Positions 1 to 8,415 of a stretch of 64,000 bases of DNA are shown here, piece after piece. A program made the position numbers and the translations under genes. The notes below the pieces were generated by a model. The model did no database searches and was not told where the DNA came from. It saw only the letters and a program-made list of their open reading frames with translations. Each line of letters starts with the position of its first letter. The first letter of the stretch is position 1. The DNA is from Pseudomonas sp. MYb327. GTDB taxonomy: Bacteria > Pseudomonadota > Gammaproteobacteria > Pseudomonadales > Pseudomonadaceae. The stretch covers positions 882,001 through 946,000 of the forward strand of contig NZ_CP159258.1 of NCBI RefSeq assembly GCF_040438925.1. The letters are read 5' to 3'.

Positions 1-1321
1 TCGCGCAGAGCACCCACAGGCTGACGGAAATTTCCTTGTACTTGCCGGTACCGGCCTTCAGCGCCACATAGGTGATGAAGCCTAGCGCGATACCGTCGGC
101 AACCGAAAAGGTCAACGGCATCATGATCGCGGTGACGATCGCCGGAATGCTGTCGGTCGCTTCGTCCCATTCGATGTGCGCCATGCCGCCCATCATCAAC
201 ATCGCTACATAAATCAATGCACCAGCGGTGGCATAGGCGGGAATCATGCCGGCCAGAGGTGCGAAGAACATGGCTGCAATAAATAGCACACCTACGGTCA
301 CTGCGGTAAGACCAGTCCGACCACCAGCGGCGACGCCCGCGGCACTTTCCACATAACTGGTGACCGGCGGAACACCGACCACAGCACCAAATACACTCGA
401 AGCGCTGTCGGCCTTCATGGCGCGGGAAAGGTTTTCGATACGGCCGTCAGCGCCCACCAGGTTGGCGCGCTGGGCAACGCCCATCAAAGTGCCGGCGGTG
501 TCGAACATGTGCACGAAGAGGAACGCCAGGACCACGCTGATCATGCTGACGTTGAACACACCGGCGACGTTCATGGCCATCCAGGTCGGGGCCAGGCTGG
601 GCGGTGCCGACATGATCCCTTCGTAATGCACCAGGCCCAGTCCCCAACCGGCGAGGGTCACGGTGATGATGCTGATGAGGATCGCGCCGAACACTCTGTG
701 GTAGCTGAGGATGGCGATCATCAGGAAGCAAACGGCGGCCAGCAATGGGCCAGGTTCGCGCAGGGAGCCCAGCTTGATCAGGGTGGCCGGGCTATCGACC
801 ACAATGCCCGCGGTTTTCAAGCCGATCAGCCCCAGGAACAGTCCCACGCCGGCACCCATGGCGAAGCGCAAGCTGACCGGAATGCTATTGAGCAACCATT
901 CGCGGATGCGCGAGAAGGTCAGGATCATGAACAACACACCGGAGACGAACACTGCGCCAAGGGCGGTTTCCCAGTTGTAGCCCATGGTGCCGACCACGGT
1001 GTAAGTGAAGAAGGCGTTCAGGCCCATGCCGGGTGCCAGGCCGACCGGCCAGTTGGCGTACAGACCCATCAACAGGCAACCCAGCGCGGCGGCGATGCAG
1101 GTGGCGACGAACGCGGCACCATGATCGATCCCGGCGTCGGCCATGATGTTGGGGTTAACGAAAATGATGTAGGCCATGGTGATGAAGGTTGTCAGACCGG
1201 CAATCAGCTCGGTCTTCACCGTGGTGCCATGCAAGCTGAGTTTGAAAATGCGCTCCAGCCAGCCATTGCGTAGAGGCGGCGAGAGATCCAGCGTCGATGC
1301 TTCGGATTTGCGGCTTTCCAC
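1..1321 (-). CDS. NCS2 family purine/xanthine-type permease (3' end outside window)
   Basis: The frame is open from a GTG at 1321 to the window edge, about 440 codons, so the C-terminus is missing. The translation is a polytopic inner-membrane protein with the signature of the AzgA/PbuG-like branch of the NCS2 family: an N-terminal FxLSLHGTTVKTELIAGL stretch, a GLAPGMGLNAFF segment, and the substrate-region motif ESAAGVAAGGRTGL. Family members import purines such as adenine, guanine, hypoxanthine or xanthine with protons; the exact base cannot be read from sequence. The GTG start is favoured by an AGGAG eight bases upstream, and no ATG fits the conserved N-terminus. A promoter-like sequence lies about 120 bases upstream of the start. 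The gene is transcribed away from the MarR regulator's terminus, so no operon is evident inside the window. Confidence 0.88.
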   Translation of the reverse strand, partial: MESRKSEASTLDLSPPLRNGWLERIFKLSLHGTTVKTELIAGLTTFITMAYIIFVNPNIMADAGIDHGAAFVATCIAAALGCLLMGLYANWPVGLAPGMGLNAFFTYTVVGTMGYNWETALGAVFVSGVLFMILTFSRIREWLLNSIPVSLRFAMGAGVGLFLGLIGLKTAGIVVDSPATLIKLGSLREPGPLLAAVCFLMIAILSYHRVFGAILISIITVTLAGWGLGLVHYEGIMSAPPSLAPTWMAMNVAGVFNVSMISVVLAFLFVHMFDTAGTLMGVAQRANLVGADGRIENLSRAMKADSASSVFGAVVGVPPVTSYVESAAGVAAGGRTGLTAVTVGVLFIAAMFFAPLAGMIPAYATAGALIYVAMLMMGGMAHIEWDEATDSIPAIVTAIMMPLTFSVADGIALGFITYVALKAGTGKYKEISVSLWVLCA

Positions 1322-1441
1322 AGCGAGTACTCCTCAAGAGTTTTATTGTTATTTCCAGGGCCGGACCTGAGAGGGTGGCAGCGGCCCTTTGAGGCACTTG
1401 CGAATTTGTTGACCGCATGGTCAGGAACTCGCATGAAGTGG

Positions 1442-1469
1442 ATTATGCTTTTGTGTACAAATAAAGCAA
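1442..1469 (-). promoter_or_regulatory. Candidate sigma-70 promoter of the NCS2 permease with an embedded near-palindrome
   Basis: On the minus strand TTGCTT (1469-1464) and CATAAT (1447-1442) are separated by 16 bases. Between them lies TTTGTACACAAA (1461-1450), a near-palindrome of the TTGTNNACAA kind bound by many GntR-family regulators. A GGGCCG/CGGCCC hairpin can form in the leader (1358-1387). Promoter function and regulator are inferred. Confidence 0.4.
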
Positions 1470-1529
1470 ATATTGTTTTTGATTTTGTTTACGAAAGGTC
1501 AGGCGATAGTGATATATCGCCTTCGAGGG

Positions 1530-1610
1530 CCTCATCGCCAGCGGGCTGGATCCCCCAGTTTTTCTGTGCACTGCAAATCATTGTGGGAGCCACGCCTGCT
1601 GGCGATGGGG
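1530..1610. repeat. REP-like inverted pair
   Basis: Two oppositely oriented copies of the pseudomonad REP motif built on CATCGCCAGC and GCTGGCGATG flank about 35 bases. One copy is degenerate. It lies in the gap between the permease promoter and the end of the MarR gene. Confidence 0.6.
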
Positions 1611-1619
1611 ACCGAACAG

Positions 1620-2066
1620 TCAATCAATACTTGTCTGACTTTTCCCAAGAGCCAGATTTACCGCCAACCACCCATTCACCGCCGCCTCCCCAGCCTCGGC
1701 AAACACCCGTTCCAGCAATTTCACCTGCTCACGGCGCAATGACTGCTCAAACCGAGCACCGTCGTCAGTCAGCTCCAGCAGCCGTTTACGCTTGTCGGTT
1801 TGGGACGCAACGCTGTTCACCAAATGCATTTCCATCAACTGACGCAGGGGAATGTTCAGCGCCTGCTTGCTCACATCGAGCAATGCCAGCAACTCCTTCA
1901 CGCTCAGACTCGGATAACGGGCGATGAAAAACACGATGCGTTGATGCACCCGGCTCAAGCCGCGACGCTCAAGCATTTCATCGGCCTTGGCGGTGAAAGC
2001 CTGGTAACCAAAGAAAAACGCCTCCATGGCTTGTTGCTGTGAAATCGGGTTTTTAAGGTCAATCAT
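1620..2066 (-). CDS. MarR family transcriptional regulator
   Basis: A 148-residue protein with the MarR winged-helix layout: an N-terminal dimerisation helix, a helix-turn-helix around residues 55-85 (LSVKELLALLDVSKQALNIP), the wing with SQTDKRKRLLELT, and a C-terminal dimerisation helix. Members repress nearby genes and are released by small ligands or oxidation. It is divergent from the PLP-dependent aminotransferase at 2149, with about 80 bases between starts, so that aminotransferase is the obvious candidate target, along with the gene itself. No ligand can be inferred. The only cysteine-free, short architecture argues against a thiol-sensing OhrR type. Confidence 0.82.
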   Translation of the reverse strand: MIDLKNPISQQQAMEAFFFGYQAFTAKADEMLERRGLSRVHQRIVFFIARYPSLSVKELLALLDVSKQALNIPLRQLMEMHLVNSVASQTDKRKRLLELTDDGARFEQSLRREQVKLLERVFAEAGEAAVNGWLAVNLALGKSQTSID

Positions 2067-2148
2067 GTTGACGTATCCGTTCGTGCTGTCGTAATTTCGG
2101 TCAACAAGTTTGACTCATTTTCCTCTGGCCTCGCTACCGGTGATCTCC

Positions 2149-3315
2149 ATGGCTTTTTCCGAACGTGTCTCGCGCCTTAAAAGTTCTCTGATCCGTGAAA
2201 TCCTCGCCGCCGCCCAGCGCCCGCAAGTGATGTCGTTCGCCGGGGGCTTGCCGGCAGAAGCCATGTTGCCGAAAGTCGAATGGGCCGACATGCCGGTGTC
2301 CATGGGCCAATACGGCATGAGCGAAGGTGAGCCGGCCTTGCGTGAGGTGCTGGCGGCAGAGGCCCGGGCGCTGGGTGTGCCATGTGAGGCGAGCCAGGTG
2401 CTGGTGGTCAGCGGTTCTCAACAAACCCTCGATCTGGCTGCCAAGCTGTACATCGACAAAGGCACCGAGATCCTGCTTGAGGCGCCGACTTATCTGGCGG
2501 CCCTGCAAATCTTCCAGTTGTTCGGCGCAGACTGCATCACTGTTCCGCTGGAGGCCGATGGCCCGGACTTGGCGCAACTGCGGGCGCGCCTGGAAAAGCA
2601 TCGTCCGGCGTTCATCTACCTGATCCCGACGTTCCAGAACCCCTCCGCCGTGCGTTACAGCGAAGCCAAGCGTGACGCGGTGGCGGCCCTGCTCGATGAA
2701 TTCGGCGTAACCCTGATTGAAGACGAGCCATACCGCGAACTGACTTTCGATAGCGGCAGTGCCACACCGATTGTCAGCCGCCTGAAAAAGGCCAGTTGGA
2801 TCTACACCAGTACGGTGTCGAAAACCCTGCTGCCGGGATTGCGTGTTGGCTATTTGATCGCAAGTCCGGACCTGTTTCCGCACCTGCTGAAGCTCAAGCA
2901 GTCCGCGGACTTGCACACCAATCGGGTCGGCCAATGGCAGGCGCTGCAATGGATGGGCACTGAAAAATTCCAGCAGCATCTGAGTGAATTGCGCGACTTC
3001 TACCGAGTGCGTCGGGATGCGTTTCAGTCGGCGCTGGACACCCACTTTTCGGATTTGGCGGACTGGAATGTGCCGCAGGGCGGGCTGTTTTTCTGGTTGA
3101 GGCTCAAGCAGCCGCTGGATACTCGAACGCTGCTCAACACGGCGTTGGCCAACGATGTGGCGTTCATGCCGGGGGAACCGTTCTTTCCTGAGCCGGACAA
3201 CAACCACGGATATTTGCGGTTGAATTTCAGCCATATCGATCCGGCGCGATTGGATGAAGGTTTGAAGCGATTGGCGGCGGTGGTGCGGCAGGCGCAGGCA
3301 GCGCAAGCGGCCTGA
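2149..3315 (+). CDS. PLP-dependent aminotransferase (fold type I, 2-aminoadipate/MocR-domain-like)
   Basis: The protein from ATG 2149 is 388 residues and covers a complete class I/II aminotransferase domain: MSFAGGLPAEAMLP near the N-terminus, the PLP-stacking region SGSQQTLDLAAKLYIDKG, the aspartate in LIEDEPYREL, the Schiff-base lysine in YTSTVSKTLLPGLRVGY, and the carboxylate-binding arginine in YLRLNFSH. It has no GntR DNA-binding domain, so it is the stand-alone enzyme form related to LysN and kynurenine/aminoadipate aminotransferases. A TTG at 2110 would extend the frame by 13 residues, but these do not look like family sequence, so the ATG was chosen although its ribosome site is weak. 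A MarR regulator is divergent upstream and an intrinsic terminator follows directly. Substrate is unknown. Confidence 0.85.
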   Translation: MAFSERVSRLKSSLIREILAAAQRPQVMSFAGGLPAEAMLPKVEWADMPVSMGQYGMSEGEPALREVLAAEARALGVPCEASQVLVVSGSQQTLDLAAKLYIDKGTEILLEAPTYLAALQIFQLFGADCITVPLEADGPDLAQLRARLEKHRPAFIYLIPTFQNPSAVRYSEAKRDAVAALLDEFGVTLIEDEPYRELTFDSGSATPIVSRLKKASWIYTSTVSKTLLPGLRVGYLIASPDLFPHLLKLKQSADLHTNRVGQWQALQWMGTEKFQQHLSELRDFYRVRRDAFQSALDTHFSDLADWNVPQGGLFFWLRLKQPLDTRTLLNTALANDVAFMPGEPFFPEPDNNHGYLRLNFSHIDPARLDEGLKRLAAVVRQAQAAQAA

Positions 3316-3321
3316 AAACAA

Positions 3322-3351
3322 ATAAACCGGCGCGAGGGCCGGTTTATTTTT
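3322..3351 (+). terminator. Intrinsic terminator after the aminotransferase
   Basis: TAAACCGGC pairs with GCCGGTTTA around a six-base loop and is followed by a T-rich tail, starting seven bases after the stop codon. Confidence 0.85.
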
Positions 3352-3376
3352 GTCTGGAATTTTTGGCGCTTGTACC

Positions 3377-3408
3377 GGCCCTATCGCAAGCCTGCTGGCG
3401 ATAGGGCC
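3377..3408. repeat. Short REP-like palindrome
   Basis: GGCCCTATCGC and GCGATAGGGCC form an eleven-base inverted repeat around the REP core AAGCCTGCTGG. It sits between two convergent genes and could also act as a weak transcription barrier. Confidence 0.55.
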
Positions 3409-3429
3409 ATCAATCACACCACAAATACA

Positions 3430-3801
3430 TCAGGCTGCAGCAAAGCGCTTATCCAGGTAATCAATAATCACCTTGGACTCATACATCCACGTGGTTTGAC
3501 CATTCTCTTCGATGCGCAGGCACGGCACCTTGATTTTGCCGCCATGCTCCAACAGGGTCTGGCGATCCTGTTCGTTATTCTTGGCATCACGCAACGCCAC
3601 CGGCACGTTCAGGCGACGCAGGGTACGGCGGGTTTTAACGCAGAACGGGCAGGCGTGAAATTGATACAGGGTCAGGTCCTTGGCAGCGGCTTCGACCTGG
3701 GCCTGGGCAGCGGCGGGGCGCTTTTTCTTGCCTGGGCGGGTGAGGAAGTCGATGAAGATGATCAGTTGGCCAAGGCCGACACGAAGCGCTTTTACGAACA
3801 C
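3430..3801 (-). CDS. Glutaredoxin/GST-N-fold thiol protein with N-terminal hydrophobic segment
   Basis: A 123-residue protein whose C-terminal 80 residues match the glutaredoxin fold: LTLYQFHACPFCVKTRRTL with a CPFC redox pair, the cis-proline region IKVPCLRI, and YESKVIIDYLDKRF, which resembles the glutathione-S-transferase N-terminal domain. Residues 5-22 (ALRVGLGQLIIFIDFLTR) are hydrophobic and amphipathic, so the protein may be tethered to the inner membrane, facing the cytoplasm. The basic linker PGKKKRP follows. It probably catalyses thiol-disulfide exchange with glutathione, but its partner is unknown. It lies downstream of folE on the same strand, behind folE's terminator. Confidence 0.82.
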   Translation of the reverse strand: MFVKALRVGLGQLIIFIDFLTRPGKKKRPAAAQAQVEAAAKDLTLYQFHACPFCVKTRRTLRRLNVPVALRDAKNNEQDRQTLLEHGGKIKVPCLRIEENGQTTWMYESKVIIDYLDKRFAAA

Positions 3802-3862
3802 GTTGAAAGCCTCACGGTGCTAATAGAGAAAGGCGCGCAGCTTACCTGATTTTTTGCGGACG

Positions 3863-3891
3863 AAAAAAAACCGGCGATGAATGCCGGTTTT
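3863..3891 (-). terminator. Intrinsic terminator of folE
   Basis: AAAACCGGC (3867-3875) pairs with GCCGGTTTT (3883-3891). On the minus strand the stem is followed by a run of eight T, just past the folE stop. Confidence 0.85.
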
Positions 3892-3905
3892 CTTCGCGAC
3901 AGGAA

Positions 3906-4451
3906 TTACTTGATGAGGCTGAGGAATTCGCTGCGGGTTGCGGCGTTCTCACGGAACTCACCGAGCATCACCGAGGTGATCATCGACGAATTCTGCTTTT
4001 CCACACCGCGCATCATCATGCACATATGCTTGGCCTCGATCACCACTGCAACGCCCAGGGCGCCGGTGACTTGCTGGACCGCATCGGCGATCTGGCGGCT
4101 GAGGTTTTCCTGGATCTGCAGGCGGCGAGCGTACATATCGACAATCCGCGCGACTTTCGACAGGCCTAAAACCTTGCCGCTCGGGATGTAGGCGACGTGG
4201 GCCTTGCCGATGAACGGCAGCAAATGGTGTTCGCACAACGAGTAAAGCTCGATGTCCTTGACCAGCACCATTTCGCTGTTGTCGGAGCTGAACAAGGCAC
4301 CGTTGGTGACTTCTTCCAGTGTTTGTTCATAGCCGCGGCAAAGGTACTGCATGGCTTTGGCGGCACGTTTTGGCGTGTCGAGCAGGCCCTCGCGGGAGAC
4401 GTCCTCGCCCAATTGGCCGAGAATCGCGGTGTAATTCTGTTCCAGGGACAT
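3906..4451 (-). CDS. folE: GTP cyclohydrolase I (type IA)
   Basis: A 181-residue enzyme that converts GTP to 7,8-dihydroneopterin triphosphate, the first step of folate/pterin synthesis. Characteristic features: zinc ligands in [20 protein letters not shown] and in [13 protein letters not shown], the [19 protein letters not shown] helix, and the full C-terminal SVMLGEFRE segment. The start at 4451 gives [11 protein letters not shown], the usual N-terminus, with an AGGT-type ribosome site; an upstream in-frame start would add nine atypical residues. It is followed by a strong terminator. Pseudomonads often carry more than one folE; from remembered synteny (prmB, aroC, speE nearby) this corresponds to the copy called folE2 in P. 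aeruginosa. Confidence 0.95.
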   Translation of the reverse strand: MSLEQNYTAILGQLGEDVSREGLLDTPKRAAKAMQYLCRGYEQTLEEVTNGALFSSDNSEMVLVKDIELYSLCEHHLLPFIGKAHVAYIPSGKVLGLSKVARIVDMYARRLQIQENLSRQIADAVQQVTGALGVAVVIEAKHMCMMMRGVEKQNSSMITSVMLGEFRENAATRSEFLSLIK

Positions 4452-4529
4452 GAAACTACCTGTGGGATTTTTACGCAAAGGGCAAGGGTACGGTGGCTAA
4501 CACGACGCTGCAAGCTTGACGCGTCAGCT

Positions 4530-5087
4530 TTACTCGTCGCGGCCTTCCATCATGGTTCGTTTGAGCATCACATAAACAGCGCCGGCGCCGCCGTGTCTGG
4601 CCTGACACGAGGTGAAGCCGAGGACCTGCGAATGCTGGCGTAACCACGTGTTGACGTGGCTTTTGATCATCGGTCGCTTGCCGTCAAGACGCACGGCTTT
4701 TCCGTGGGTGACGCGTACGCAACGGATTTCGAATTTGGTCGCTTCAGCGAGAAAAGCCCAGAGAGTTTCCCTGGCCTTTTCCACGCTCATGCCATGCAGG
4801 TCGAGGCTGCCCTCGAACGGAATCTGTCCGATCTTGAGCTTGCGCATCTGGCTTTCCTGCACACCGTCGCGTGCCCACATCAACTCGTCTTCCGGGCCGA
4901 CGTCGATCACGAACTGATCAGACAGCCCGTCAACGGTCGTGGCATCGGTGCGAATGGTGGCGGCTTGACGCAGCTTGGCGATCTGCGCGCGGTCAGCCTT
5001 GGGTTTGCCGGTTTCGGCGCGATCGTGCTTGATCGGCTTGACGCCTTGGATCGCGCTTTTGAACAGGGAAAAATCGTCGTCTTGCAT
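4530..5087 (-). CDS. Smr domain protein (SmrA/SmrB-like)
   Basis: A 185-residue protein with a C-terminal Smr domain (about residues 90-175). It contains the hallmark LDLHGM, the RCVRVTHGKAVRLDGKRPMIKSHVNTWL core, and the glycine-rich RHGGAGAVYVML end. Smr domains are small nucleases; E. coli SmrB cleaves mRNA at collided ribosomes and SmrA is a DNA nickase. The N-terminal 85 residues carry the conserved lead of stand-alone Smr proteins, DDFSLFKSAIQGVKPI. GGAGG stands eight bases before the ATG. It is a monocistronic-looking gene between folE and a small membrane protein on the same strand. Whether it acts on RNA or DNA cannot be decided from the sequence. Confidence 0.9.
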   Translation of the reverse strand: MQDDDFSLFKSAIQGVKPIKHDRAETGKPKADRAQIAKLRQAATIRTDATTVDGLSDQFVIDVGPEDELMWARDGVQESQMRKLKIGQIPFEGSLDLHGMSVEKARETLWAFLAEATKFEIRCVRVTHGKAVRLDGKRPMIKSHVNTWLRQHSQVLGFTSCQARHGGAGAVYVMLKRTMMEGRDE

Positions 5088-5163
5088 GTCAGCCTCCGCG
5101 AAGGGCGGCCAGTTTACCCAACTCGACGCGAATGGGCGCGCGACAAAACGCGCGGTGTCCGGA

Positions 5164-5484
5164 TCAGTCGTGTTTTTTCATCAAATGCGGGGACATGTTC
5201 AACTCCCGCGATTGCCGCGAACGGCGCCGGCAACGACGCCATAGCCAGACGCCGATGTACAGCACGAACAGGCCAATCACCAGAATCACCGCTGCACCGC
5301 CCCGGTTGGTATTCAACTCTCCCAGGGCCGGCATGTGACCGAACAGGGCGGCGGCACCGGCCATGGCGAGCAACACACCGGACATCGCCAGCAGCGCCGC
5401 AATGGCTGCGCCGATTCGAAAACGCCAATTGCTTTGGCCTTTGGGCCGCAAGCGGCGAGCGTCAAATCCATCGGATAACTTCAT
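5164..5484 (-). CDS. Small inner-membrane protein, two predicted TM helices
   Basis: A 106-residue protein with a basic N-terminus, a hydrophobic helix around residues 24-48 (IGAAIAALLAMSGVLLAMAG), a short polar loop, and a second helix around residues 64-82 (AAVILVIGLFVLYIGVWLW). A strongly basic WRRCRRRSRQSR tail follows, which should stay in the cytoplasm. No enzymatic motif is visible and I do not recognise a named family. It has a good ribosome site (GGAAGG) and lies between the Smr gene and the cysteine hydrolase, a position occupied by a conserved hypothetical gene in related species. Confidence 0.75.
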   Translation of the reverse strand: MKLSDGFDARRLRPKGQSNWRFRIGAAIAALLAMSGVLLAMAGAAALFGHMPALGELNTNRGGAAVILVIGLFVLYIGVWLWRRCRRRSRQSRELNMSPHLMKKHD

Positions 5485-5615
5485 TCCGACCTTCCTCTAT
5501 GGGTATCGGCCCTTCGACCGGGAGTTGACCGGGATGTTCCTGAGGCTAAGACAATTACGGCTGTTGAGCGGCTTTTGCGGATGAGCGGTGGTTTGGACCG
5601 CTCATGGAGGTGTTT

Positions 5616-6206
5616 TCAAACCAGTTCGTTGGTCATTGCGAGGGCGGCAAAGTTGTCGGCCATGATCGCCATTTCGGTCTGCTGCACATGCTCGGCGCTC
5701 AGGACGACGCCTTTGTACGGCAGATCGCGGGTGGCGCAGGCGTCTTCAACGAGGGTGCAACGGAAGCCGAGGTTTTTCGCCGCACGCACGGTGGTGCTGA
5801 CACTGGAATGGCTCATGAAGCCGCATACCACCAGATCCACCGAGCCCAGTTCTTCCAGGCGTTTTTTCAGATCCGTGCCGTGGAAAGCACTCGGCAGGAT
5901 TTTTTCGATCTTGATTTCGCCGTCCAGCGGCTCCAGCCCGGGAATGAATTGCCCGCGTTCGCCGCGTGGGTCGAAGAGCCCGCCAACGGTGCCGAGATGA
6001 CTGACATGAACAATCGGTCGGCCGGCGGCGCGGGCAGCAGTGACCAATTGTTTGATGTTCGCGACGGCAGCATCCATGCCGCTCAGGGCCAGCGGACCAC
6101 TGAGATATTCTTTCTGGGCATCGATGATGATGAGGGTCGCGTGGCTCAGTTTGGCTGCTGCGTAACCGCGGCCGCTGAGTTGAAACATCGTTTGTGGAAC
6201 GGACAT
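5616..6206 (-). CDS. Isochorismatase-like cysteine hydrolase
   Basis: A 196-residue single-domain hydrolase. The catalytic triad of the family is visible: aspartate in TLIIIDAQKEY, lysine in EIKIEKILPSAF, and cysteine in LVVCGFMSHSSVSTTVR, with the conserved cis-peptide nearby. Family members hydrolyse amides or enol ethers such as nicotinamide, ureidoacrylate or isochorismate; the substrate cannot be assigned. The ATG at 6206 was chosen because GAGGAG lies eight bases upstream and the protein begins with MSVPQTMFQLSGRG; the longer frame to 6332 adds low-complexity arginine/serine sequence. The gene is divergent from prmB. Confidence 0.88.
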   Translation of the reverse strand: MSVPQTMFQLSGRGYAAAKLSHATLIIIDAQKEYLSGPLALSGMDAAVANIKQLVTAARAAGRPIVHVSHLGTVGGLFDPRGERGQFIPGLEPLDGEIKIEKILPSAFHGTDLKKRLEELGSVDLVVCGFMSHSSVSTTVRAAKNLGFRCTLVEDACATRDLPYKGVVLSAEHVQQTEMAIMADNFAALAMTNELV

Positions 6207-6445
6207 TCTGGGGCTCCTCGGAGTGGGGCTTTTGCGCCATTGTCCTCTGGCTGAGCGCTTCTGTGAATCGCTACCATCGTAGGCACCGTCGTTACTGGCG
6301 TGCAGCGTTGTCAAGTGATCCGTTTTGTTCAATACCCGGCTGAAAAAAGAGAATAGTCCTACATTTGCTCCGGTGTTTTTCCTGCGTCGTCGTGACGTCG
6401 TTTGGCTGATAGAATCGCCCGTCGATTTTTCTGGAGTTTGCCGTC

Positions 6446-7354
6446 GTGATCACTTCCCGCCTTCGCACCCTGCGTGACCATATCCGTTGGGCCGTCAGCC
6501 GCTTCCATGGGGAGGATCTGTTTTTCGGCCATGGCACCGACAACGCCTGGGACGAAGCCCGTCAACTGGTGTTGGGTGCGCTGCACCTGCCGTGGGAAAT
6601 CGCCGACAGCTACCTCGACTGCAATCTGGAAGAAGACGAACTCGTCCACCTGCAGCATTTGCTCAAGCGTCGTATCGAAAAACGTGTGCCGACGGCTTAT
6701 CTGTTGGGTGAAGCCTGGTTCTGTGGCATGTCGTTCATCGTCGACGAGCGCGTGTTGATCCCGCGTTCGCCGATTGGCGAATTGATCGAAAACCGTTTTA
6801 CACCGTGGCTGGGCACCGAACCTGCAAGGATTCTCGACCTGTGCACCGGCTCCGGTTGCATCGGTATTGCCTGCGCTTACGAGTTCCAGAGCGCCGAAGT
6901 GGTGTTGGCCGATCTGTCGTTCGAAGCGCTGGAAGTGGCCAACCAGAACATCGAGCGCCACGGCGTCGATGAGCGGGTCTACACCGTGCAGGGCGATGGT
7001 TTCGATGGTTTGCCGGGGCAGCGTTTCGACCTGATCGTGTCGAACCCGCCTTACGTCGATGCCGAAGATTTCGCCGACATGCCGGACGAATACCAGCACG
7101 AACCGGAACTGGGCCTGGCGTGCGGCGATGATGGCTTGAACCTGGTGCGGCGCATGCTCGCCGAAGCGGCGGATCACCTGACCGAGAAGGGCTTGTTGAT
7201 TGTCGAGGTGGGTAACAGCCAGGTTCACGTCGAGGCGTTGTACCCCGAAGTCGACTTCGCCTGGCTAGAGTTCGAGCGCGGTGGGCATGGGGTGTTCATG
7301 TTGACCGCCGAACAGTGCCGCGATCATCAGGCGTTGTTCGCTTCCCGTGTATGA
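6446..7354 (+). CDS. prmB: 50S ribosomal protein L3 N5-glutamine methyltransferase
   Basis: A 302-residue SAM-dependent methyltransferase of the PrmB/HemK group, which methylates a glutamine in ribosomal protein L3. The N-terminal helical substrate domain (residues 1-110) is followed by the Rossmann domain with [16 protein letters not shown] (SAM-binding motif I) and the catalytic NPPY in [14 protein letters not shown]. The ending [17 protein letters not shown] is typical of PrmB rather than PrmC. The start is GTG with GGAG about ten bases upstream. In most gammaproteobacteria prmB precedes aroC; here a hypothetical gene and a hydrolase on the opposite strand separate them. Confidence 0.95.
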   Translation: MITSRLRTLRDHIRWAVSRFHGEDLFFGHGTDNAWDEARQLVLGALHLPWEIADSYLDCNLEEDELVHLQHLLKRRIEKRVPTAYLLGEAWFCGMSFIVDERVLIPRSPIGELIENRFTPWLGTEPARILDLCTGSGCIGIACAYEFQSAEVVLADLSFEALEVANQNIERHGVDERVYTVQGDGFDGLPGQRFDLIVSNPPYVDAEDFADMPDEYQHEPELGLACGDDGLNLVRRMLAEAADHLTEKGLLIVEVGNSQVHVEALYPEVDFAWLEFERGGHGVFMLTAEQCRDHQALFASRV

Positions 7355-7363
7355 CTTCAATGA

Positions 7364-7514
7364 TTGTGGCGAGGGAGCTTGCTCCCGCTCGGCTGCGTAG
7401 CAGCCGCACGGCGCCGGTCGTTGAAACCCTATCGCTGGCAAGCAAGCTCCTGCAGGTCGTGCCCAAGTCAGTGGCAAACACCAAACTTGTGGGAGCTGGC
7501 TTGCCAGCGATGGC
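7364..7514. repeat. Cluster of REP-type palindromes
   Basis: At least three REP-like units lie between prmB and the opposing gene: a GGGAGCTTGCTCCC palindrome at 7374-7388, an ATCGCTGGCAAGCAAGCTCC unit near 7432, and a GGGAGCTGGCTTGCCAGCGAT unit near 7489-7509. Two distinct sequence families are mixed. Confidence 0.75.
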
Positions 7515-7524
7515 ACGCCGCCGG

Positions 7525-8316
7525 TTACCGGTGCGTCGCAATCCAGATCAACAACCCCGCCTGAAACACCGCAAACGACACCAGGCAAGTAATGGTGAAA
7601 CGCAACCCGGCGTCTTCGCGCTTGTACTTGCTGACCTTCTCTTCGTGTTTCTTCAGTTTGACTTCCTGCTCCGCCAGATTCTGTTCGGCCTGCTGAAGCA
7701 TCTGCGCTGCCTCGATAATTTCCACGATCTGCAGTTTTTCAGTGTTCCAGTCGCCGGTCAGGTCGCCGACCTGCACCGCTTTGACGCTGCCCTTCAAATG
7801 CTGGGCGTCAGCGTAAACAACATCGAAACCATGCACCCGCAGAAAGTGATCGCGACGCAGGCGGGTGTCTTCGTTTAGCGCGTCCTTGTTGTTCAGGTCG
7901 GTGCCGTCGACCGTGTAACCGGGCCATCTCTTCTTCGCCCAAGTAATGCCTTGCGCCGCCATGAAGCGGCCGATGCCGCGGTTCAGCGGTTCGATCTGCA
8001 GGCCGCTGTCCGGCCCGAAATGCACGCGTTTGTCGGCATGATCGACCCACACGTCCAGGTGATTCTGTTCCTTGCGCACGCGTTGGCCGGGCAGGGTGAT
8101 TCTCATGCGCATCAGGCTGCGCTGTTTGTCATTGCGTTCGGCGTAACCGAATTCGACAAAGCGCAGGGGCCGCCCACCGGTGTGGCGGTCGGTCTGCAAC
8201 GGCGCCAGACGGAGCATCTTGTGGTGCTCGACGTGGACGTCCGCCCAGGGTAGCTCGACCGCTGGCGGTGCGTCTTTTTCCGCGGTGGTATCAGGTGAAG
8301 TCTGGGTATCAGTCAT
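7525..8316 (-). CDS. Conserved hypothetical protein with coiled coil and C-terminal TM anchor
   Basis: A 263-residue protein of unknown function. The N-terminal 25 residues are low complexity; the middle (about 30-180) is a soluble domain rich in charged strands (RSLMRMRITLPGQR, LDVWVDHADKRVHFGPDSGLQIEPLNRGIGRFM). A coiled coil follows around residues 200-235 (AAQMLQQAEQNLAEQEVKLKK), then a single hydrophobic helix near the C-terminus (FTITCLVSFAVFQAGLLIWIA). The layout is that of a tail-anchored inner-membrane protein with its domain in the cytoplasm. In related species a conserved hypothetical sits at the same place after prmB. No motif supports a function. Confidence 0.75.
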   Translation of the reverse strand: MTDTQTSPDTTAEKDAPPAVELPWADVHVEHHKMLRLAPLQTDRHTGGRPLRFVEFGYAERNDKQRSLMRMRITLPGQRVRKEQNHLDVWVDHADKRVHFGPDSGLQIEPLNRGIGRFMAAQGITWAKKRWPGYTVDGTDLNNKDALNEDTRLRRDHFLRVHGFDVVYADAQHLKGSVKAVQVGDLTGDWNTEKLQIVEIIEAAQMLQQAEQNLAEQEVKLKKHEEKVSKYKREDAGLRFTITCLVSFAVFQAGLLIWIATHR

Positions 8317-8415
8317 AACGGCGAGATCCTGTCCAAGCTCTGCTTGCCGCCAGCCAGTGCGCTGGCGACAAAGGCTTATCGGCCGTTTTTTTCAGGACTG
8401 GAGGGCAAACAGCGC

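Noticed and set aside
509..1273. A 254-codon plus-strand frame over the purine permease
   Set aside because: The minus-strand frame encodes the AzgA/NCS2 signature through the same bases; the plus frame is H/Q/D-rich without hydrophobic structure.
2134..3417. A 427-codon antisense frame over the PLP aminotransferase
   Set aside because: Shadow of a gene with a complete aminotransferase motif set; product is H/Q/R-rich with no domain.
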